This document shows, piece by piece, positions 5,751 to 8,273 of a stretch of 8,273 nucleotides of DNA. The notes beneath the pieces are model-generated. The model was not told where the DNA came from, ran no database searches, and saw nothing but the letters and a program-made list of their open reading frames with translations. Made by a program: the position numbers and the translations under genes. The DNA is from Bacillota bacterium (GTDB taxonomy: Bacteria; Bacillota; Clostridia; Peptostreptococcales; Anaerovoracaceae). Position 1 is the first letter of the stretch. Each line of letters starts with the position of its first letter. The stretch covers positions 1-8,273 of the forward strand of contig JAQSXD010000154.1 in assembly GCA_029266295.1 (NCBI GenBank), written 5' to 3'.

Positions 5751-6005
5751 TTATCTCAATGATTGAAAGTATGCCTTCAATTCCTTCTTCCTCTCGTCCC
5801 TCAGCGAGTGCCAGCGAACATTCTGTACGGCTCCCTCCAAACTACAAAGCGAGCTAAAACAGGTATCCCCTTCATATGCAAGCAGGCGCTCAAATGCCTC
5901 CCTGCTTCCAACTTGCTTCAAAGCTTCCGCGTCGTATATCCCAACTGCTGCAAGCCGCTTTTCCATCACAGCTCCTACGTTTGGCAGTTCACTCAATTTG
6001 GTCAT
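5751..6005 (-). CDS. Stand-alone TfoX C-terminal domain protein
   Basis: This 84-residue protein matches the C-terminal domain of TfoX/Sxy, a small helical fold with a helix-hairpin-helix-like start: LSELPNVGAVMEKRLAAVGI, then EALKQVGSREAFERLL and a conserved end, SLEGAVQNVRWHSL. TfoX proteins promote competence gene expression in gamma-proteobacteria, but single-domain copies like this are widespread in Firmicutes and their role is unknown. The start at 6005 has AAAGGAG 8 nt upstream (6014-6020); the frame is open to 6068 but without a comparable signal. It is the last gene of the TetR operon, 72 nt after the VOC gene, and ends just before the shared bidirectional terminator. Confidence 0.88.
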   Translation of the reverse strand: MTKLSELPNVGAVMEKRLAAVGIYDAEALKQVGSREAFERLLAYEGDTCFSSLCSLEGAVQNVRWHSLRDERKKELKAYFQSLR

Positions 6006-6013
6006 CACACGCA

Positions 6014-6020
6014 CTCCTTT
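6014..6020 (-). promoter_or_regulatory. Ribosome binding site setting the TfoX-domain start
   Basis: Read on the minus strand, AAAGGAG lies 8 nt before the ATG at 6005-6003 and selects it over the in-frame start at 6068, so the protein begins MTKLSELPNVG, the usual beginning of the domain. Confidence 0.8.
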
Positions 6021-6077
6021 CCACCCCCATTTACTCCTGTGTAACTTGCTGATTGCTGCATTGGTCAAAATATTTTC

Positions 6078-6440
6078 TTATTTACCAGCGGTTGTTTTTG
6101 TATAATCTGTGATCCCAAATCGATTTCCGAAAGGATCCTCAAATTCCACTGCCAGCCCTGTATGAATCACAATTGGTTCGGAAAGAAATGCAACGCCCTT
6201 TGCCTTCAATCGCGCGTATTCGCTTTCAACGCTCTCCACTTCAAGCCAAACAGAGGGCTTTATCTCCCCGAACCGTGCTACATCCTTTAGGATGATAGCC
6301 GGCTCTTCCTCTCCGACGCAAAACGCGATCATGCCTTTCGCAGAGAAGTCAAATTTAAGCGCCAGTCCCAACGTATTTTCATAGTAATCCCTGGCTTTAT
6401 TCATATCATCTACAGGCAGCAGAAAATTGTCATAGTTCAT
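6078..6440 (-). CDS. VOC-superfamily (glyoxalase/bleomycin-resistance fold) protein
   Basis: This 120-residue protein has the paired beta-alpha-beta-beta-beta modules of the vicinal oxygen chelate fold. Module one is MNYDNFLLPVDDMNKARDYY then GLALKFDF. Module two is KPSVWLEVESVESEYARL, leading to AVEFEDPFGNRFGI (97-110), the classic end signature with Glu99 as a possible metal ligand. The histidine often seen in the first strand (as in HVxxxV) is replaced in DNFLLPV, so a glyoxalase-type metal centre is doubtful and a binding or other role is possible. The ATG at 6440 lies 12 nt after AAAGGGG, rather far. A TTG at 6464, overlapping the preceding stop by four bases, is an alternative but would put the ribosome binding site inside the gene. 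It sits third in the TetR-controlled operon. Confidence 0.88.
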   Translation of the reverse strand: MNYDNFLLPVDDMNKARDYYENTLGLALKFDFSAKGMIAFCVGEEEPAIILKDVARFGEIKPSVWLEVESVESEYARLKAKGVAFLSEPIVIHTGLAVEFEDPFGNRFGITDYTKTTAGK

Positions 6441-6460
6441 AATAGATCGTATCCCCTTTC

Positions 6461-6697
6461 TCAATTTTGCCAGGCCGGCAGCTTTTCCATCATTCCCCTG
6501 GCAGCGTTTCTTGCAGCCTCTTGATCAATCCCCTGCGTCTTTACAATGAATTCGGTCATTCCTTCCAGTTTTTCATCATAGTTTTGCATGGTTCCGTCAG
6601 GTCTTGCGCAGTATTTGCAATAATCCTTACTTTCATCTCCCATTGCAAAGTCTTCTTTTGCCTTCATAGGCATTCCGCATGCGATACAGATTTTCAT
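6461..6697 (-). CDS. Small zinc-ribbon protein
   Basis: This 78-residue protein carries a zinc ribbon with ligands Cys4 and Cys7 (CIACGMPM) and Cys27 and Cys30 (YCKYCARPDG), followed by a helical tail (MTEFIVKTQGIDQEAARNAARGMMEKLPAW). This matches the 'putative zinc ribbon' family found as small proteins in Firmicutes, often beside TetR regulators and VOC proteins. Its molecular role is not established. The ATG at 6697 follows AAAGGGGG by 8 nt and starts one base after the TetR stop codon, so the two are co-transcribed and probably translationally coupled. Confidence 0.87.
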   Translation of the reverse strand: MKICIACGMPMKAKEDFAMGDESKDYCKYCARPDGTMQNYDEKLEGMTEFIVKTQGIDQEAARNAARGMMEKLPAWQN

Positions 6698-6698
6698 T

Positions 6699-7298
6699 CT
6701 AGAATCCCCCTTTCTCTGAGATTAAATTCATGTAGTGATCCGTCAAACGTTGACCGTGTCTTGATATAACAGAATCCTCCGGAGCAAACAAGGCTCTGTT
6801 TGACAGATAATAGTGGATCAGCCCGATCCAGGTATTAAAAAGCAAATCAAAGGGCATTGTTTTAATGGTACCTGCATCCATCTCCCGCTCAGCTACCTGC
6901 AGAATATGGTGAGAGATCGCTGATTGGATCATAATTAAGGCATTGCGCGCGCCCTCAGGCAGAACAGCAGTCTCGGAAATTAAAGCAGCGTAGAAACCTT
7001 CACATTCGCCAATTCCTTTCAGATGCGCAGCCAGAACCTCTTCCAAGGTACAGTCCCCATCGATCAATTCATGCATGCGCTTTGCTGTCCTGCTTCCGAA
7101 TTCTTCAATCACCTCTTCGAGCAATCTCTCACGCGTAGGAAAATGCAGAAATATGGTTCCATGGGAAACCTCTGCAGCAGAGGCAATATCCGCAGTCCGA
7201 GTTGCTGTCAGTCCTTTGTTTGCGAACTGCTCCATGGCACACTCAATTAAAAATTTCTTTGTTTCAGCTTTCTGTTTCTGCCTTTGTGATACGGCCAT
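6699..7298 (-). CDS. TetR-family transcriptional regulator
   Basis: This 199-residue protein has a TetR DNA-binding domain in residues 10-58: KKFLIECAMEQFANKGL, the helix-turn-helix TADIASAAEVSHGTIFLHF, and the closing TRERLLEEV. The remaining helical domain (about 65-199) would bind an unknown ligand and dimerise. The ATG at 7298 has GAGGAG 6 nt upstream (7305-7310); an ATG at 7319 is in frame but would put this signal inside the gene. It is the first gene of a four-gene operon with zinc-ribbon, VOC and TfoX-domain proteins. A palindrome over its promoter -10 and start site suggests autorepression. The VOC gene hints at a small-molecule or antibiotic stress response, but that is inference. 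Confidence 0.93.
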   Translation of the reverse strand: MAVSQRQKQKAETKKFLIECAMEQFANKGLTATRTADIASAAEVSHGTIFLHFPTRERLLEEVIEEFGSRTAKRMHELIDGDCTLEEVLAAHLKGIGECEGFYAALISETAVLPEGARNALIMIQSAISHHILQVAEREMDAGTIKTMPFDLLFNTWIGLIHYYLSNRALFAPEDSVISRHGQRLTDHYMNLISEKGGF

Positions 7299-7304
7299 AA
7301 AAGA

Positions 7305-7310
7305 CTCCTC
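7305..7310 (-). promoter_or_regulatory. Ribosome binding site setting the TetR start
   Basis: On the minus strand GAGGAG lies 6 nt before the ATG at 7298-7296, favouring MAVSQRQKQ as the N-terminus over the in-frame ATG at 7319. Confidence 0.8.
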
Positions 7311-7355
7311 TTGATTCATTGGTTTATTAGTCCATCAGTTCATTGATTATCAACT

Positions 7356-7375
7356 CACTGAGTTTAAACTCATTG
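7356..7375. promoter_or_regulatory. Probable TetR operator
   Basis: TGAGTTTAAACTCA (7359-7372) is a perfect 14-bp palindrome. The match extends to 20 bp with a single mismatched pair. It overlaps the edge of the -10 and the predicted start site of the TetR promoter, the standard place for an autoregulatory TetR site. CTCAYTG-like half-site sequences recur at 15-bp steps (7339, 7354, 7369), so more than one dimer might bind. Confidence 0.7.
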
Positions 7376-7400
7376 TACGCTCTCTTTATCCTAATGTCAA
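7372..7400 (-). promoter_or_regulatory. Near-consensus sigma-A promoter of the TetR operon
   Basis: On the minus strand a perfect -35 TTGACA (7400-7395) is followed after exactly 17 bp by TACAAT (7377-7372, 5 of 6). Transcription should start near 7365, giving a leader of about 67 nt. A promoter this strong normally needs a repressor, consistent with the overlapping palindrome. Confidence 0.88.
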
Positions 7401-7405
7401 GTACT

Positions 7406-7433
7406 GTAATCTTTAGAGTACTCTAAAGATTAC
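7406..7433. promoter_or_regulatory. Perfect 28-bp palindrome, unknown function
   Basis: GTAATCTTTAGAGT (7406-7419) is followed directly by its exact reverse complement (7420-7433). It lies 5 bp upstream of the TetR promoter -35 and just beyond the terminator of the diguanylate cyclase gene. It differs from the probable TetR operator. It could be a second operator or activator site, or a hairpin in readthrough RNA (12-bp stem, GTAC loop). No T-tract follows it on the minus strand. Confidence 0.7.
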
Positions 7434-7472
7434 GAAATAAGAAAACCCGCATGCGTTTTTCGATCATGCGGG
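7434..7472 (-). terminator. Terminator of the diguanylate cyclase gene, overlapping its stop
   Basis: On the minus strand CCCGCATG (7472-7465) pairs with CATGCGGG (7453-7446) around an 11-nt loop, followed by TTTTCTTATTT. The last codons of the gene (Pro, Ala) lie in the left arm, and the TGA stop (7466-7464) spans the end of that arm and the first loop base. The terminator therefore overlaps the coding end. Confidence 0.82.
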
Positions 7473-8273
7473 TAGCTGTCTTTGCTTGTCTTCATACATC
7501 AGTTGATCAATATGCTTTAAGAAATCATTCATCGCTTGTTCCGATTCCAAGGAGCGACAGTCGTATCCAACGCTAAGACTAATTTGGTACGGAGCCTCAC
7601 TTTGGTCATTGAACCGCTGGGCATTTTCCTTCAAACGTTGGACCGCTGTTTCCAGAACCTTTCGATCGTGAATGATCATCAAAATTAGAAATTCATCGCC
7701 TCCGTACCGGGCAACAAAATCTCTTTCACGAAAGGTTTTCGTCAGTATTTCTGCAGTATGCTGCAGCGCTTGGTCTCCTATATTATGTCCATATTGGTCG
7801 TTGATCTGCTTAAAGGAGTTCAGATCAATCATCACTCCCGCCAACATCCCGTTTTCCATTGCCTGCGAATTTTGTCTCAGATAGCTGTCCAACTGCCTTC
7901 TGTTGAAAAGTCCTGTCAGATGGTCTGTATAGAGTTGGTTATTCTGCATATTAATGAAAATAATCAAAGCAGAGAACGTGGCGCAAATCCATACGAGGGA
8001 GAGACCGTAGACCAGGCTCTGAACGACTCCGCCAACAAGGGGAGGAATACCAAATACGAGCATGGTAAAAAATTCCCGTTTTTCAAGAAGGTGTTTCTTT
8101 GCGACGATGAGGATCATCGCATAGACAAGGTAAAAGAGGCTGATCACCGCCATAAGTGGGAAGAGCGGTCCTCTGTAGTAGATATTCGCTGCATCAAGGT
8201 AGAACATATGGCCGTTGAAAATGCTTGCTAAGGACAATGCTGCATTCACAGCTGCCGGTGCAAGCATCGGTAT
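7464..8273 (-). CDS. Membrane-anchored diguanylate cyclase (GGDEF), N-terminus beyond window
   Basis: The visible 269 residues are the C-terminal part of a protein still in frame at the right edge, so the true start is outside. The first half has at least three hydrophobic membrane segments (one around FPLMAVISLFYLVYAMILIV and another around LVWICATFSALIIFI), like the multi-pass sensor regions found in front of GGDEF domains. The GGDEF domain starts at DHLTGLFNRR. It has a metal Asp in MIDLNSFKQIND, the intact active site YGGDEF (codons at 7689-7703), a product-inhibition I-site RERD five residues before it, and the closing SLSVGYD. It should make cyclic di-GMP from two GTP at the membrane and be feedback-inhibited. 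No EAL or HD-GYP domain is present in the visible part. It has its own terminator, so it is a separate unit from the TetR operon. Confidence 0.94.
   Translation of the reverse strand: MPMLAPAAVNAALSLASIFNGHMFYLDAANIYYRGPLFPLMAVISLFYLVYAMILIVAKKHLLEKREFFTMLVFGIPPLVGGVVQSLVYGLSLVWICATFSALIIFINMQNNQLYTDHLTGLFNRRQLDSYLRQNSQAMENGMLAGVMIDLNSFKQINDQYGHNIGDQALQHTAEILTKTFRERDFVARYGGDEFLILMIIHDRKVLETAVQRLKENAQRFNDQSEAPYQISLSVGYDCRSLESEQAMNDFLKHIDQLMYEDKQRQLPA

Noticed and set aside
6441..6464. TTG start for the VOC protein overlapping the zinc-ribbon stop (TTGA)
   Set aside because: It would place the only visible ribosome binding site (AAAGGGG, 6453-6460) inside the gene and add eight residues before the usual family N-terminus; the ATG at 6440 is preferred, though its 12-nt spacing is long.
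1..8273. Mobile elements, CRISPR arrays, tRNA or rRNA genes, known riboswitches
   Set aside because: I looked for transposase-like products, spaced repeats, cloverleaf arms and recognisable aptamer cores, and found none.

Overview
The window reads as chromosomal DNA of a low-to-mid GC anaerobic Firmicute, most likely a member of the Clostridia. This is inferred from strong GGAGG-type ribosome binding sites, sigma-A promoters, a flavodiiron protein, rubredoxin and short-chain acyl-CoA dehydrogenase chemistry, and an Rrf2-type regulator. No mobile element, CRISPR array, tRNA or rRNA is visible.

Layout. Bases 1-318 hold no confidently assigned gene, only two short doubtful frames and a weak hairpin. 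Bases 319-1683 (+) encode a class-3-like aldehyde dehydrogenase whose stop codon lies in a 30-bp tandem duplication. Bases 1868-2260 (+) encode a cysteine-rich Rrf2 regulator with its own promoter and terminator. Bases 2419-4320 (+) encode a 633-residue three-part fusion: acyl-CoA dehydrogenase, then the FAD-binding domain of ETF alpha, then rubredoxin. Bases 4432-5637 (+) encode a flavodiiron protein with all its diiron ligands. A strong bidirectional terminator at 5663-5708 separates this block from a convergent minus-strand operon: TetR regulator (7298-6699), zinc-ribbon protein (6697-6461), VOC-fold protein (6440-6078) and a stand-alone TfoX C-terminal domain protein (6005-5751). That operon has a near-consensus promoter overlapped by a palindrome. 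At the right edge, also on the minus strand, is the 3' part of a membrane-bound diguanylate cyclase, cut by the window end.

The most interesting part is 1796-5637. The fusion and the flavodiiron protein together hold every redox module needed to move electrons from a reduced acyl-CoA to O2 or NO: acyl-CoA, dehydrogenase FAD, ETF-like FAD, rubredoxin iron, then flavodiiron FMN and diiron site. Three copies of a CTGGAC-N7-GTCCAG-like palindrome, with the GAC-N7-GTC spacing of IscR/Rrf2 operators, lie at the promoter of the Rrf2 gene (degenerate copy) and in the leader of the fusion gene (one good copy and one perfect copy). I infer a self-contained oxygen/NO-detoxifying module fuelled by acyl-CoA and controlled by an Fe-S-type sensor. 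The domains and ligands are read directly. The electron route and the regulation are inference.
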